DNA of 64,000 nt from Polaromonas sp. GTDB taxonomy: Bacteria > Pseudomonadota > Gammaproteobacteria > Burkholderiales > Burkholderiaceae_C. Location of the stretch: assembly GCA_030654695.1 (NCBI GenBank), contig JAURWY010000008.1, positions 1 through 64,000 on the forward strand, read 5' to 3'. Both the position numbers and the translations under genes were made by a program. The number at the start of each line of letters is the position of its first letter. The stretch's first letter is position 1. This document shows positions 36,624-46,554 of this stretch, piece by piece. A model generated the notes under the pieces. That model saw only the letters and a program-made list of their open reading frames with translations, had not been told where the DNA came from and did no database searches.

Positions 36624-36999
36624 CGCGTTGACTGTTGATCCTGTCCAGCCGCTGTGTAACGCTGCGGAGCTGGTTGAATGTGGTTTGGTCATCCCTTTTG
36701 ACGTGGTCTATGCGGGCCAGACTTGTCGAGCTTTTGCGATTCGGTTTGAGGGCCAGCCGCAGGCTTACCTGAACCGGTGCAGCCATGTGGCGATGGAGCT
36801 GGATTGGCAGCCGAACCAAATTTTTGACGACAGTGGCCAATGGTTGATGTGCGCCAGTCATGGCGCCGCGTACCACCCGGAAACCGGCGAATGCGCCGGT
36901 GGTCCGTGCCGCGGCGGACTCGTGAAAATCCAACTTTCAGAACGTGACGGCGTGGTCTTTTGGCACCCCGGCTACAACCTCCAACCGATCGCGTTTTAA
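36616..36999 (+). CDS. Rieske [2Fe-2S] domain protein
   Basis: 127-aa stand-alone Rieske protein. Cluster ligands are C55-x-H57 and C79-x2-H82, in the order of the Rieske fold (NRCSHVAMELDW ... LMCASHGAAYHPETG). No transmembrane anchor or partner oxygenase is encoded nearby, so it is probably a soluble electron carrier. It overlaps the HAD gene and is followed after 11 bp by the S49 peptidase. Confidence 0.88.
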   Translation: MPDALTVDPVQPLCNAAELVECGLVIPFDVVYAGQTCRAFAIRFEGQPQAYLNRCSHVAMELDWQPNQIFDDSGQWLMCASHGAAYHPETGECAGGPCRGGLVKIQLSERDGVVFWHPGYNLQPIAF

Positions 37000-37010
37000 A
37001 CTAGCTCACT

Positions 37011-38006
37011 ATGAACGAAAACAATAACCAAGCCGTCAAAACCGAAACCGTCGCAGGTCCTGCGACGGCTCATCAAGAGGCCGGCTGGGAGCGTGCAACG
37101 CTTGAGAAGCTGGCCTTCGCCGCCCTCAATGAGCAAAAATCGTCGCGTCGCTGGAAGACTTTTGTTCGGCTGTCTTGGCTGGTCTTTTTGATTGCGCTGG
37201 TTTGGCTGGCGCTGCATCGGGGTTCTTCACCCACCAGTGTCAGCACGCCGCACACGGCGGTGGTCGAAATCAAGGGCGAGATCGCCGATGGCGCCGATGC
37301 GAGTGCTGAGTTTGTCAATGCCGCATTGCAAGCGGCTTTTGAGGATACTGGCTCCAAAGCGGTGGTGTTGTTGATCAATTCGCCCGGCGGTAGCCCAGTT
37401 CAGGCCGGCATGATGAACGACGAAATTTTGCGTTTGAAAGCCAAATACAACAAGCCGGTTTACGCTGTGGTCGAAGAAACCGCTGCGTCTGCTGCCTATT
37501 ACATCGCTGTGGCTGCGGACCAGATTTACGTCGACAAGGCCAGCATCGTGGGCAGCATCGGCGTGCTGATGGACGGCTTCGGCTTCACCGGCCTGATGGA
37601 CAAGCTGGGGGTTGAGCGCCGCCTGATGACGGCGGGTGAAAACAAGGGTTTCCTTGATCCCTTCAGCGCCCAAAGCGAGCGTCAACGCGCCTACGCGCAG
37701 ACCATGCTGAATCAGATTCATCAGCAGTTCATCACAGTGGTCAAAAATGGCCGTGGTGATCGCTTGAAGGAAACGCCGGAGATGTTCAGTGGCCTTTTCT
37801 GGAGCGGTGAACAGGCGGTTGATTTGGGTCTGGCAGATGCGTTCGGCTCGCTCGAATTTGTCGCCCGTGAGGTGGTTAAAACTGAAGACATCATTGACTA
37901 CACGCGCCGCGAAAACGTCGCCGAGCGTCTGGCCAAGCGTTTCGGTGCAGCGATGGGCGAGGGCGCCATGAAGGCGACCTTGCGCAGCGTGCCAGTCCTT
38001 CGCTAA
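37011..38006 (+). CDS. sppA: S49 family signal peptide peptidase
   Basis: Membrane-bound serine protease that clears cleaved signal peptides (331 aa, the short single-domain form). One transmembrane segment at about 52-66 (LSWLVFLIALVWLAL) leaves the protease in the periplasm. The probable nucleophile Ser is in ETAASAAYYIA; the probable Lys base is in FITVVKNGRGDRL; the INSPGGSP oxyanion region and SIVGSIGVLMDGFGF are conserved. Last gene of the rluC operon, convergent with the methyltransferase gene with six bases between. Confidence 0.9.
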   Translation: MNENNNQAVKTETVAGPATAHQEAGWERATLEKLAFAALNEQKSSRRWKTFVRLSWLVFLIALVWLALHRGSSPTSVSTPHTAVVEIKGEIADGADASAEFVNAALQAAFEDTGSKAVVLLINSPGGSPVQAGMMNDEILRLKAKYNKPVYAVVEETAASAAYYIAVAADQIYVDKASIVGSIGVLMDGFGFTGLMDKLGVERRLMTAGENKGFLDPFSAQSERQRAYAQTMLNQIHQQFITVVKNGRGDRLKETPEMFSGLFWSGEQAVDLGLADAFGSLEFVAREVVKTEDIIDYTRRENVAERLAKRFGAAMGEGAMKATLRSVPVLR

Positions 38007-38012
38007 AAAATT

Positions 38013-38804
38013 CTAGCGGCCGATGCAAAACACCGTTGGCAACGCCAGCGGTGCGCCCGGTTTTTCATCGCGCTTGCTTTTCCACATGCTGACTTGCGCG
38101 CTGCGCGACCAAGCGGCTTCCAGCGTCAGGCCGCAGCTCAGCGCCAGCCGGGTGTTGCCTTGCAATGTTTGCAGCAAGGCGCCCAGCAACACTGTGTTGC
38201 GGTAAGGCGTCTCAATGAACATCTGGGTTTGTCTTGTTTTCAGCGCGATGGACTCGAGCTCCCGGATGCGCTGTGAGCGCTCGCCGGCGTCTTGCGGCAG
38301 GTAGCCGACAAACGCAAAATTCTGACCATTCAGCCCACTGGCAGCCAGCGCCATCACCAGCGACATCGGGCCTGCCAAGGGCACCACCTGCAAGCCGAGG
38401 TCATGCGCGGCGCGCACCACCGATGAGCCGGGGTCTGCAATCGCAGGCATGCCCGCTTCGCTGACCAAGCCCATGTCATGGCCTTGCAATGCTGCTTGCA
38501 GTAACGGACGTGCATCAAAGTTGCCGCCGTGATCGCCTTTTTTATGCACTTCGCGCGGTAGTTCTTGAATTTGCAGCGCTTGGATGGGTTGGCTCAGCGG
38601 GTGCAGTTCATTCACGCGCTTCAAATAAGCGCGGGTGCTGCGTGCATTTTCTGACACCCAAAAGCCCAGTTTGGCGGCGACTTCCATCGTGCCTTGCGGC
38701 ATGACTTGTTGCAGCGGGGCGGCGTCGTCACAGCCGAAGTCCAGCGGTGCGGGCACCAGATAGAGTTTGCCTTTGCTGCCGTGTGTTTTCATGGTGTCGT
38801 TCAT
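38013..38804 (-). CDS. SAM-dependent methyltransferase, RsmI/tetrapyrrole-methylase fold
   Basis: 263-aa tetrapyrrole-methylase-fold protein related to 16S rRNA methyltransferase RsmI. Seen: GKLYLVPAPLDFG at the start, GHDMGLVSEAGMPAIADPGS (the SAM-site Gly-rich loop), VVPLAGPMSLVMALAASGL and FIETPYRN. It lacks the usual C-terminal RsmI part and has ALPTVFCIGR at the end, so the target may differ. The start overlaps the maf stop (ATGA), indicating coupling. Confidence 0.83.
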   Translation of the reverse strand: MNDTMKTHGSKGKLYLVPAPLDFGCDDAAPLQQVMPQGTMEVAAKLGFWVSENARSTRAYLKRVNELHPLSQPIQALQIQELPREVHKKGDHGGNFDARPLLQAALQGHDMGLVSEAGMPAIADPGSSVVRAAHDLGLQVVPLAGPMSLVMALAASGLNGQNFAFVGYLPQDAGERSQRIRELESIALKTRQTQMFIETPYRNTVLLGALLQTLQGNTRLALSCGLTLEAAWSRSAQVSMWKSKRDEKPGAPLALPTVFCIGR

Positions 38805-39442
38805 GCGTTGACTTTCGACTCAAACAGCCGAATACCGGCGGCTTCGATCAGGTGGCAGGTGCGGATCAAGGGCAGGCCGATCAGCGCGGTCGGGTCATCA
38901 CTGTCAATCGCCTCCAACAGCGCGATGCCCAGCCCCTCGCTCTTGGCGCTGCCAGCGCAGTCGTAGGGTTGCTCGGCCTGTAAATAGTTTTCGATGGCTT
39001 CGTCGCTGAGTTGGCGAAAGCGGACTTTCACGGCGGACAAAGACGCTTGTTCAAAGCCGCTGGCCAAGCACACCACGGCGACGGCGGTTTGGAAAATCAC
39101 GGTGCGCCCCCGCATTTGGCGCAGTTGCGCGACGGCGCGGTCGTGCGTGCCGGGTTTACCGAGCGGCACGCCGTCTAGGTCGGCCACTTGGTCGGAGCCA
39201 ATCACCACCGCTTGTGGAAAGGCGCGGGCTACTTCGCGGGCTTTAGCCAAGGCTAAGCGCATCGCCAGTGCGCCGGGGGCTTCACCGGTCTGTGGTGTCT
39301 CGTCGACATCTGGCGCAGCAACGCTGAAAGGGATGCGCAGGCGCTGCAGAAGTTCTTGGCGGTAGCGCGAGGTGGAGCCCAAAACGAGGGCTCGTTGCGC
39401 GGGTAAAAAGGCCGTGGAGGCATCAGGGGAGGGGACAGTCAT
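38801..39442 (-). CDS. maf: Maf family nucleotide pyrophosphatase
   Basis: 213-aa house-cleaning pyrophosphatase. LVLGSTSRYRQELLQRL near the N-terminus has the SxR motif, DVDETP and VIGSDQVADLDG give the catalytic Asp, and KPGTHDRAVAQLRQMRG follows. The YceF-like (m7GTP) branch seems likelier than the dTTP/UTP branch because of its place next to yceD-rpmF, but that is inference. Divergent from yceD with 26 bp between starts. Confidence 0.9.
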   Translation of the reverse strand: MTVPSPDASTAFLPAQRALVLGSTSRYRQELLQRLRIPFSVAAPDVDETPQTGEAPGALAMRLALAKAREVARAFPQAVVIGSDQVADLDGVPLGKPGTHDRAVAQLRQMRGRTVIFQTAVAVVCLASGFEQASLSAVKVRFRQLSDEAIENYLQAEQPYDCAGSAKSEGLGIALLEAIDSDDPTALIGLPLIRTCHLIEAAGIRLFESKVNA

Positions 39443-39468
39443 CCCCTGATTCTCTTACACTGACAGGC

Positions 39469-40005
39469 ATGTCCAGAAATTTCCAGGCCGAACGGCTGAA
39501 CCTCCAAGAACTGGCCCAAGATGGCCAACCGTGGTCCGAGACCACTTTGTTGAAAGACCTTCAACGCCTTGCCAACGAAGCCAAGGGCTTGAACCCTAGC
39601 GATGCCGTTCAGTGGCAAGTCACGGGGGAATTCCGTCCGCAAGCCGGTGCTGAAGACCAAGTCTGGCTGCATTTGACGGCCGAGGCCAATGTGCCTTTGA
39701 CGTGCCAGCGCTGTATGACGACAGTGTCGACGCCGTTAGAAATTGATCAGTGGTACCGATTTGTCGACAGCGAAGAGATCGCCATGGCAGAGGACGATGA
39801 GGCTGAAGAAGACTTGCTGGTGATGGCACCGCAGTTCGATCTGATGACCTTGCTGGAAGACGAGTTGTTGATGGCTTTGCCGCTGGTGCCGATGCATGAG
39901 ACCTGCCCGGTGACGCCGGTATTCAGTGCTGGCGACCCGGCAGTAGAGGCGGCTGAAGCCAAGCCGAACCCGTTCGCCGTGCTCGGACAATTGAAGAAAA
40001 GCTGA
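39469..40005 (+). CDS. yceD: YceD family protein (DUF177)
   Basis: 178-aa protein of the YceD/DUF177 family, which almost always sits directly before rpmF and has been linked to 23S rRNA accumulation. A central C-x2-C (PLTCQRCMTTVS) and a later Cys (ETCPVTP) may bind metal; an acidic stretch (EDDEAEEDLL) separates them. It starts 26 bp from maf and precedes rpmF. Confidence 0.92.
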   Translation: MSRNFQAERLNLQELAQDGQPWSETTLLKDLQRLANEAKGLNPSDAVQWQVTGEFRPQAGAEDQVWLHLTAEANVPLTCQRCMTTVSTPLEIDQWYRFVDSEEIAMAEDDEAEEDLLVMAPQFDLMTLLEDELLMALPLVPMHETCPVTPVFSAGDPAVEAAEAKPNPFAVLGQLKKS

Positions 40006-40023
40006 GCGCTTGATTCGACGCGC

Positions 40024-40144
40024 TATAATCTAAGGCTTCGCGTACTGATGCACCGCCTGACCGGCCCCTGAAAATGGCCAGTCATCCAAGGATGGTCTGC
40101 TGTAGTGCGTAATTACCAACCCTACACCCCGTCAGGAGCGGATT
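40024..40144 (+). promoter_or_regulatory. rpmF promoter -10 and structured leader
   Basis: A perfect TATAAT is at 40024-40029, without a good -35. A leader of about 110 bases follows, containing a hairpin (40058-40066 with 40076-40084, one mismatch) and ending in CAGGAG ahead of ATG 40145. It serves rpmF-plsX-fab. Confidence 0.6.
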
Positions 40145-40327
40145 ATGGCCGTCCAACAGAACAAAAAATCACCTTCCAAGCGCGGTATGCACCGCTCGCA
40201 CAATGCCTTGAACGTTCCAGGCATTGCCGTGGAATCCACCACAGGCGAAATCCATTTGCGTCACCACATCAGCCCAACCGGCTTTTACCGTGGCCGCAAG
40301 GTTTTGAAAACCAAGTCAGAAGCGTAA
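40145..40327 (+). CDS. rpmF: 50S ribosomal protein L32
   Basis: 60-aa ribosomal protein bL32. [20 protein letters not shown] is the classical N-terminus; [15 protein letters not shown] closes it. The Cys pairs of zinc-binding L32 are absent, as in many proteobacteria. Preceded by CAGGAG (40133-40138) and followed by an intrinsic terminator that would reduce read-through into plsX. Confidence 0.97.
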   Translation: MAVQQNKKSPSKRGMHRSHNALNVPGIAVESTTGEIHLRHHISPTGFYRGRKVLKTKSEA

Positions 40328-40346
40328 TCCACGCTTCTAAAAACAG

Positions 40347-40376
40347 GCCCGCACTGATCCTGCGGGCTTTTGTTTT
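40347..40376 (+). terminator. Intrinsic terminator / attenuator after rpmF
   Basis: GCCCGCA (40347-40353) pairs perfectly with TGCGGGC (40361-40367); TTTTGTTTT follows. It is 36 bp before plsX, so partial read-through into the lipid genes is likely. Confidence 0.85.
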
Positions 40377-40412
40377 GCTGCACACCCCTTTATTGATTGC
40401 ACCGGTCTCACC

Positions 40413-41528
40413 ATGATCAGGATCGCTGTTGATGCCATGGGAGGGGATTTCGGTCCCTCGGTGACCGTACCAGCCAGTTTGGCTTTTCTTGACAATCATC
40501 CAGATTCGGTCGTTTTGATTGTGGGGCTGGGGACTGCGTTGTCAGCGCAGCAAAACTTTGCTGCCTTGCATTTACACCCGCGCTGCCATGTGGTTGCCGC
40601 CTCTGAAGTGGTCACGATGGATGACTCCATTGAAGTGGCCTTGCGGCGCAAAAAAGATTCTTCCATGCGTGTGGCTGTGCAGCAGGTCAAAGATGCAGCT
40701 GCCGATGCTGCTGTGTCGGCTGGCAACACCGGCGCTTTGATGGCGATTTCACGTTACGTGCTGAAAACGCTGGAAGGTATTGACCGCCCTGCCATCGCCA
40801 CCCAACTTCCAAATGCCGCTGGCGGCGCCACGACGGTGCTCGACTTGGGCGCTAACGTCGATTGCAGTGAGCATCACTTGTTGCAGTTCGCCGTGATGGG
40901 CTCAGCCTTGGTGTCTGCCGTCACAGGCGTGTTGGCGCCCAGCGTTGGCTTGCTCAATATCGGCGAAGAAGCTATCAAAGGCAGTGAAGTCATCAAAAAG
41001 GCCGGTGAATTGCTGCGATCTGCATCGCAATCGGGGGACCTGAACTTTTTTGGCAACGTTGAAGGCAACGATATTTTCAAGGGCACGACTGATATCGTCG
41101 TGTGCGATGGTTTTGTCGGTAACGTCGCCCTGAAGGCCAGTGAAGGCTTGGCTGGCATGATCGGCGGCTTCATCAAGGCCGAGTTCTCTCGCAATATTTT
41201 CACCAAAATAGCGGCATTGGTGGCTTACCCAGTCTTATCTGCATTTAAAAAGCGGGTAGATCATCGTCGTTACAACGGCGCTGCTTTGCTCGGTCTGCGC
41301 GGCTTGGTGTTCAAAAGTCACGGTTCGGCAGATGCTTTCGCTTTTGAACGGGCGCTGAATCGAGCTTATGATGCAGCCCGTAACAACCTGCTGGGGAAAG
41401 TGAAAGAGCGAATCGCCCATGCCGCACCCTTGCTGGCCCATGCTGCAGCGGTGAGTCATGTCGATCCTGCAGCGCCTGCGCTATTGGCTGCTGCGGCTTC
41501 ACTTCCGCTGCAGAACCCTGTCCACTGA
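40413..41528 (+). CDS. plsX: Phosphate acyltransferase
   Basis: Converts acyl-ACP to acyl-phosphate for phospholipid synthesis (371 aa). [17 protein letters not shown] is the hallmark N-terminus; further conserved parts are [38 protein letters not shown] and [13 protein letters not shown]. The C-terminus has a 25-residue Ala/His-rich tail beyond the family core. Between rpmF and fabH in the standard order. Confidence 0.96.
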   Translation: MIRIAVDAMGGDFGPSVTVPASLAFLDNHPDSVVLIVGLGTALSAQQNFAALHLHPRCHVVAASEVVTMDDSIEVALRRKKDSSMRVAVQQVKDAAADAAVSAGNTGALMAISRYVLKTLEGIDRPAIATQLPNAAGGATTVLDLGANVDCSEHHLLQFAVMGSALVSAVTGVLAPSVGLLNIGEEAIKGSEVIKKAGELLRSASQSGDLNFFGNVEGNDIFKGTTDIVVCDGFVGNVALKASEGLAGMIGGFIKAEFSRNIFTKIAALVAYPVLSAFKKRVDHRRYNGAALLGLRGLVFKSHGSADAFAFERALNRAYDAARNNLLGKVKERIAHAAPLLAHAAAVSHVDPAAPALLAAAASLPLQNPVH

Positions 41529-41557
41529 CGATCCTTCGTCTCTCGAGCGAGTCCTGA

Positions 41558-42535
41558 ATGAGCCGTTTTTCCCGTATCACGGGCACGGGCAGTTATCTGC
41601 CCCCGCGCCGTCTGACCAATGCCGATCTGGCCACCGAACTTGCCGCCAAAGGCGTTGAGACTTCCGACGAATGGATCGTTGGACGCACCGGCATCCGGGC
41701 CCGCCACTTTGCTGACCCGGGCGTCTGCGTCAGCGATCTGGCCTTGCAAGCCTGCCGTCGTGCACTCGAAGCTGCTGGCCGCAACGCCAGCGAGATTGAC
41801 CTCATCATCGTGGCAACGTCAACGCCCGACATGGTATTCCCTTCGGCTGCCTGCATTTTGCAAAGCAAACTAGGCAATGTCGGCGCTGCGGCCTTCGATG
41901 TTCAGGCCGTCTGCAGTGGTTTCATTTATGCGCTGACACTGGCCGACTCATTGATCAAGACCGGCACCGCAAGCAAGGCACTGGTGATTGGTGCGGAAGT
42001 GTTTTCTCGCATTCTTGATTTTTCAGACCGCACCACCTGCGTGCTGTTTGGTGATGGCGCTGGCGCCGTGGTGCTGGAGGCCTCTGATGTGCCCGGCATC
42101 TTGGCAACAGACATCCATGCCGATGGCAAATATTCCAGCATTTTGTGTGTGCCCGGACACGTCTCCGGCGGTCAAGTCACGGGCAGCCCGCTGCTGACCA
42201 TGGACGGCCAAGCGGTGTTCAAGTTGGCCGTGGGTGTGCTTGAAGACACCGCGCGTGCTGTTTTGGAGAAGGCTGGCAAAACCCAAGCCGATATTGACTG
42301 GCTGATACCGCATCAAGCGAATATTCGGATCATGCAAAACACGGCTAAAAAGCTCAAGCTGGCCCCTGAAAAAATGATCGTCACGGTGGACCAGCATGGC
42401 AACACCTCAGCCGCGTCTATTCCGCTGGCTTTAGATGTGGCGGTGCGCAGCGGCAAAGTCCAGCAAGGTGACACGCTCTTGCTCGAGGGCGTTGGCGGTG
42501 GTTTCACTTGGGGCGCGGTGCTGCTCGATTATTAA
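41558..42535 (+). CDS. fabH: Beta-ketoacyl-ACP synthase III
   Basis: Initiates fatty-acid synthesis by condensing acetyl-CoA with malonyl-ACP (325 aa). Catalytic Cys C119 in [13 protein letters not shown]; His in [11 protein letters not shown]; Asn in [13 protein letters not shown]. The C-terminal [15 protein letters not shown] is intact. ATG 41558 lies 29 bp after plsX. Confidence 0.96.
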   Translation: MSRFSRITGTGSYLPPRRLTNADLATELAAKGVETSDEWIVGRTGIRARHFADPGVCVSDLALQACRRALEAAGRNASEIDLIIVATSTPDMVFPSAACILQSKLGNVGAAAFDVQAVCSGFIYALTLADSLIKTGTASKALVIGAEVFSRILDFSDRTTCVLFGDGAGAVVLEASDVPGILATDIHADGKYSSILCVPGHVSGGQVTGSPLLTMDGQAVFKLAVGVLEDTARAVLEKAGKTQADIDWLIPHQANIRIMQNTAKKLKLAPEKMIVTVDQHGNTSAASIPLALDVAVRSGKVQQGDTLLLEGVGGGFTWGAVLLDY

Positions 42536-42599
42536 GATGTACGCAGGCCGGCTGATCGTGTTCAGCTCTGGCTATGCAGAGAATTTGCGGAGATTTTTT

Positions 42600-43562
42600 T
42601 TGAAACCATTTGCTTTTATTTTCCCCGGTCAGGGTTCCCAGTCGGTCGGCATGCTCGACGCATGGGGTGGTCACCCTGTAGTGGCTCAAACCTTGGCTGA
42701 AGCCTCAGATGCTTTGGGCCAAGACCTCTGTCTGCTGATCAAGCAAGGCCCTAAAGAAACATTGGCGCTGACCACCAACACGCAGCCCGTGATGCTGGTG
42801 GCTGCGGTGGCCGCCTACCGTGTCTGGTTGGCTGAAACAGGTGCGACTCCTGCCGCTGTGGCCGGCCATTCGCTTGGCGAATACTCTGCCTTGGTGGCGT
42901 CCGGTGTGTTGACCTTGATGCAAGCCACGCCGCTGGTGCGATTTCGCGCGCAAGCCATGCAAGATGCCGTGCCGGTTGGCGTCGGCGCGATGGCCGCTAT
43001 TTTGGGCATGGATGCAGCTAAAGTGATTGAAGGTTGTGCGGAAGCCGTGCGCAGTTTTGGCCTGGGCACCGCTGAAGTGGTCGAGGCCGTCAATTTCAAC
43101 GATGCCGGGCAGACCGTGATTGCCGGCAGCAAGGCCGCAGTCGACAAGGCCTGCGAAGTGCTCAAAGCCAACGGGGCCAAGCGCGCCTTGCCGCTGTCGG
43201 TGTCGGCGCCTTTTCACTCCAGCTTGATGAAGCCGGCGGCTGAAAAACTCAAAGAAAAACTCGCCACAATCGTCTTGGCTGCGCCGCAAATTCCGGTGAT
43301 CAACAACATCGATGTGGCGGTCGAGACTGATCCCGATAGGATTCGCGATGCGCTGTATCGGCAGGCTTTTGGCCCGGTGCGCTGGGTTGAGTGTGTGCAA
43401 GCCATCAAAGCCCGAGGCGTGCACACGCTGGTGGAATGCGGTCCCGGCAAGGTGCTGGCCGGCATGGTCAAGCGCATTGACGCCGAACTCACGGGCTCGG
43501 CACTTTTTGATCCTTCGAGCCTCACGGATGTGAAGACTCTCTTAACGAACGAAGCAGCATGA
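42600..43562 (+). CDS. fabD: Malonyl-CoA:ACP transacylase
   Basis: Loads malonate onto acyl carrier protein (320 aa). FPGQGSQSVGM at the start, nucleophile Ser in VAGHSLGEYSAL (S91), His in VSAPFHSSLM. Start is TTG 42600 with GGAG at 42589-42592, seven bases upstream; this puts FPGQGSQ at residue 8 as in the family, and no ATG or GTG fits. Stop overlaps fabG (ATGA). Confidence 0.95.
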   Translation: MKPFAFIFPGQGSQSVGMLDAWGGHPVVAQTLAEASDALGQDLCLLIKQGPKETLALTTNTQPVMLVAAVAAYRVWLAETGATPAAVAGHSLGEYSALVASGVLTLMQATPLVRFRAQAMQDAVPVGVGAMAAILGMDAAKVIEGCAEAVRSFGLGTAEVVEAVNFNDAGQTVIAGSKAAVDKACEVLKANGAKRALPLSVSAPFHSSLMKPAAEKLKEKLATIVLAAPQIPVINNIDVAVETDPDRIRDALYRQAFGPVRWVECVQAIKARGVHTLVECGPGKVLAGMVKRIDAELTGSALFDPSSLTDVKTLLTNEAA

Positions 43563-44305
43563 CTGACAAAAAATTAGAAGGCCATTTGGCGTTGGTCACC
43601 GGCGCCTCCCGCGGCATTGGCGCGGCCATTGCGTTGGAACTCGCCAAGCGCGGCATGAAGGTCATCGGTACCGCCACCACCGATGAAGGTGCGGCCAAAA
43701 TATCCAACACGCTGTCTGGCTTTCCGGGCTGCGCTGGCAAAAATCTGAACGTCACTGATGCACCCGCCATCGAAGCCTTGATCGACAGTTTGGTCAAGGA
43801 GCATGGCGGCTTGCAGGTGTTGGTCAACAACGCCGGCATCACGCGTGACATGTTGGCCATGCGCCTGAAAGACGACGACTGGGATGCCGTGCTCGACACC
43901 AATCTCAAGGCTGTCTTTCGCATGAGCCGCGCCGTCATGCGCACCATGATGAAGCAGCGCTACGGCCGCATCATCAGTATCACCTCGGTGGTGGGCGCTT
44001 CTGGCAATGCTGGGCAAGCCAATTACGCAGCAGCCAAAGCGGGCGTCGCCGGCATGACCCGTGCGCTGGCTCGGGAGCTGGGCTCGCGCGGTATCACCGT
44101 GAATTGCATTGCACCTGGTTTTATTGAAACCGACATGACGGCCAACCTGCCTGAAGAGCAACAAAAAGCCTTGCTAGGTCAGATCCCCTTGGGTCATCTT
44201 GGCAAGCCACAAGACATTGCACATGCGGTTGCGTTTGTGGCGAGCCCAGAGGCCAGCTACATCACCGGCCAAGAGATTCACATCAACGGCGGCATGTACA
44301 TGTAA
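43559..44305 (+). CDS. fabG: 3-oxoacyl-ACP reductase
   Basis: NADPH-dependent reductase of fatty-acid elongation (248 aa, short-chain dehydrogenase). Nucleotide loop TGASRGIGAAIA, NNAGITRD, catalytic Ser/Tyr/Lys in SVVGASGNAGQANYAAAKAG, and IAPGFIETDM. Translationally coupled to fabD. Confidence 0.97.
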   Translation: MTDKKLEGHLALVTGASRGIGAAIALELAKRGMKVIGTATTDEGAAKISNTLSGFPGCAGKNLNVTDAPAIEALIDSLVKEHGGLQVLVNNAGITRDMLAMRLKDDDWDAVLDTNLKAVFRMSRAVMRTMMKQRYGRIISITSVVGASGNAGQANYAAAKAGVAGMTRALARELGSRGITVNCIAPGFIETDMTANLPEEQQKALLGQIPLGHLGKPQDIAHAVAFVASPEASYITGQEIHINGGMYM

Positions 44306-44660
<355 letters not shown>

Positions 44661-44668
44661 ACTGGCTT

Positions 44669-44715
44669 CCCCCCCCCCGACTTTAAAAGGCCGCTTGCGG
44701 CCTTTTGAGTTTTTC
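44669..44715 (+). terminator. Poly-C tract and attenuator between acpP and fabF
   Basis: A run of ten C (44669-44678) precedes a hairpin AAAAGGCCGC (44685-44694) / GCGGCCTTTT (44697-44706), followed by GAGTTTTTC. It probably acts as a partial intrinsic terminator reducing fabF relative to acpP. Confidence 0.75.
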
Positions 44716-44729
44716 TTGAGGATTTGCGC

Positions 44730-45974
44730 ATGAGCCGTCGTCGCGTCGTCGTGACAGGTCTGGGTTGCATCAGCCCGGTGGGTAACACCGTGGCTGACTC
44801 CTGGAACAGCCTGCTTGCCGGAACATCCGGTATTGATCAGATCACGCACTTTGATCCAAGCACTTTTTCCTGCAAATTTGCCGGTGAAGTCAAAGGCTTC
44901 AACATCACGGATTACATCCCTGAAAAAGAAGCCCGCCACATGGACCGCTTCATCCACCTCGGCATGGCAGCAGCCATGCAGGCGGTGGTTGATAGTGGCT
45001 TGCCAACGGGTGATGATCTGAGCTATGAAATGGCCACACGCATCGGCTGCAACATCGGCTCGGGCATTGGCGGTTTGCCAATGATCGAGCAGACGCACAC
45101 CGAGCTGATGAACAAAGGAGCACGGCGGATTTCACCATTTTTTGTGCCGGCGTCCATCATCAACATGATCTCTGGTCATGTGTCCATCAAGTACGGCTTC
45201 AAGGGCCCCAATATCGCGGTCGTGACTGCTTGCACAACCGGTCTGCATGCCATTGGCCTGTCGGCACGGATGATCGAGTACGGCGATTGCGATGTGATGG
45301 TGGCTGGCGGCGCTGAGGCGACGATCTCACCGCTGGGTTTGGGTGGCTTTGCTTCGGCCCGTGCGCTATCGACCCGCAATGACGATCCCAAAACCGCTTC
45401 GCGCCCGTGGGACAAAGACCGCGACGGTTTTGTGCTGGGCGAGGGCGGCGGCGTGCTGGTCCTTGAAGAGTACGAGCACGCCAAGGCTCGCGGTGCGAAA
45501 ATTTACGCTGAGCTGACCGGTTTTGGCATGAGCGGTGATGCTTATCACATGACCACGCCAGATGAAGACGGTCCACGCCGTTCGATGGTCATGGCACTGA
45601 AAAACGCTGGCGTCAATGCCGACGAAGTTCAGTACCTCAATGCGCATGGCACCTCGACGCCACTGGGTGACTTGAATGAAACCAACGCCATCAAGGCAGC
45701 CTTTGGCGAGCATGCCAAAAACTTGGTGGTGAGCTCGACCAAGTCCATGACGGGGCATTTGCTCGGTGGCGCTGGCGGTGTCGAATCAGTGTTCACTGTG
45801 TTGTCGCTGTATCACCAGAAAATTCCGCCGACCATCAACATCTTCAATCAAGATCCGGCTTGCGATCTTGATTACTGCGCCAATACAGCGCGGGACGCGA
45901 AGATCGATGTGGCTGTCAAAAACAACTTTGGTTTTGGCGGCACCAACGGCTCACTGGTGTTCAAGCGGGTTTGA
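44730..45974 (+). CDS. fabF: Beta-ketoacyl-ACP synthase II
   Basis: Elongating condensing enzyme (414 aa). Catalytic Cys C168 in [13 protein letters not shown]; His residues in [11 protein letters not shown] and [12 protein letters not shown]-terminal [19 protein letters not shown] 44730 has GAGG (44718-44721) eight bases upstream; a TTG two codons earlier is less likely. Followed after 43 bp by the YgfX-like gene and the sigma-E operon. Confidence 0.96.
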   Translation: MSRRRVVVTGLGCISPVGNTVADSWNSLLAGTSGIDQITHFDPSTFSCKFAGEVKGFNITDYIPEKEARHMDRFIHLGMAAAMQAVVDSGLPTGDDLSYEMATRIGCNIGSGIGGLPMIEQTHTELMNKGARRISPFFVPASIINMISGHVSIKYGFKGPNIAVVTACTTGLHAIGLSARMIEYGDCDVMVAGGAEATISPLGLGGFASARALSTRNDDPKTASRPWDKDRDGFVLGEGGGVLVLEEYEHAKARGAKIYAELTGFGMSGDAYHMTTPDEDGPRRSMVMALKNAGVNADEVQYLNAHGTSTPLGDLNETNAIKAAFGEHAKNLVVSSTKSMTGHLLGGAGGVESVFTVLSLYHQKIPPTINIFNQDPACDLDYCANTARDAKIDVAVKNNFGFGGTNGSLVFKRV

Positions 45975-46017
45975 ATCCGCTTTATTCCAAGTTATTGCGG
46001 TCTGAGTTCATCTTCCC

Positions 46018-46554
46018 TTGAAACTGATCCTACACAGCGCCCCATCGGTTTTATATCCGTTGGGGCGTTCGCATTTTCTGGGTTGTTTATTGCTGGCTTG
46101 CTGGTTGATCACTGCTGGCGTCACGCTCTGGTGGTGGCTAGCGTCGGCGGTTGCCGACTGGCGGCCGCTGCTCGGCTGCGCGGCCTTGTTGATCGCCGCT
46201 TGGGTGATGGCGACGGGTTGGCGACGCGCGCCGGTAGGGCGCTTGCAGTGGGATGGTCAGCGCTGGCGTTGGGAGAGCGTGGTCTACCGCAGTGGAACGG
46301 CTTTGGAGCCGCCCGTGGTGGTGCTGGATGTGCAGTTCGCGATCTTGCTCAGGCTCGACAACCAGGCCGGCGCCGTGTGGTGGTTGTGGGCTGAAAAGTC
46401 AGCACTGCCGGCCCGTTGGCTTGACTTGCGCCGGGCGGTGTATGCCAAGCACAGACCCGCAACTTTGCAGGACTCTGCTGCGGCAGACCGGGCTGTTGGC
46501 GAGCTAGCGGCTACAGTGAAGCACCCTTATTCAACGCCTGCCCGACATCTTTGA
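46018..46554 (+). CDS. YgfX-like small membrane protein
   Basis: 178-aa protein with two transmembrane segments near the N-terminus (about 17-40 and 47-65), then a soluble part LQWDGQRWRWESV ... WLDLRRAVYAKHRP. This architecture resembles the YgfX/CptA family, members of which precede rpoE/algU in pseudomonads too; the similarity is by pattern and only moderate. TTG start at 46018 with no good ribosome-binding site. Its stop overlaps the rpoE start (ATGA), so it is coupled to sigma-E synthesis. Confidence 0.6.
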   Translation: MKLILHSAPSVLYPLGRSHFLGCLLLACWLITAGVTLWWWLASAVADWRPLLGCAALLIAAWVMATGWRRAPVGRLQWDGQRWRWESVVYRSGTALEPPVVVLDVQFAILLRLDNQAGAVWWLWAEKSALPARWLDLRRAVYAKHRPATLQDSAAADRAVGELAATVKHPYSTPARHL

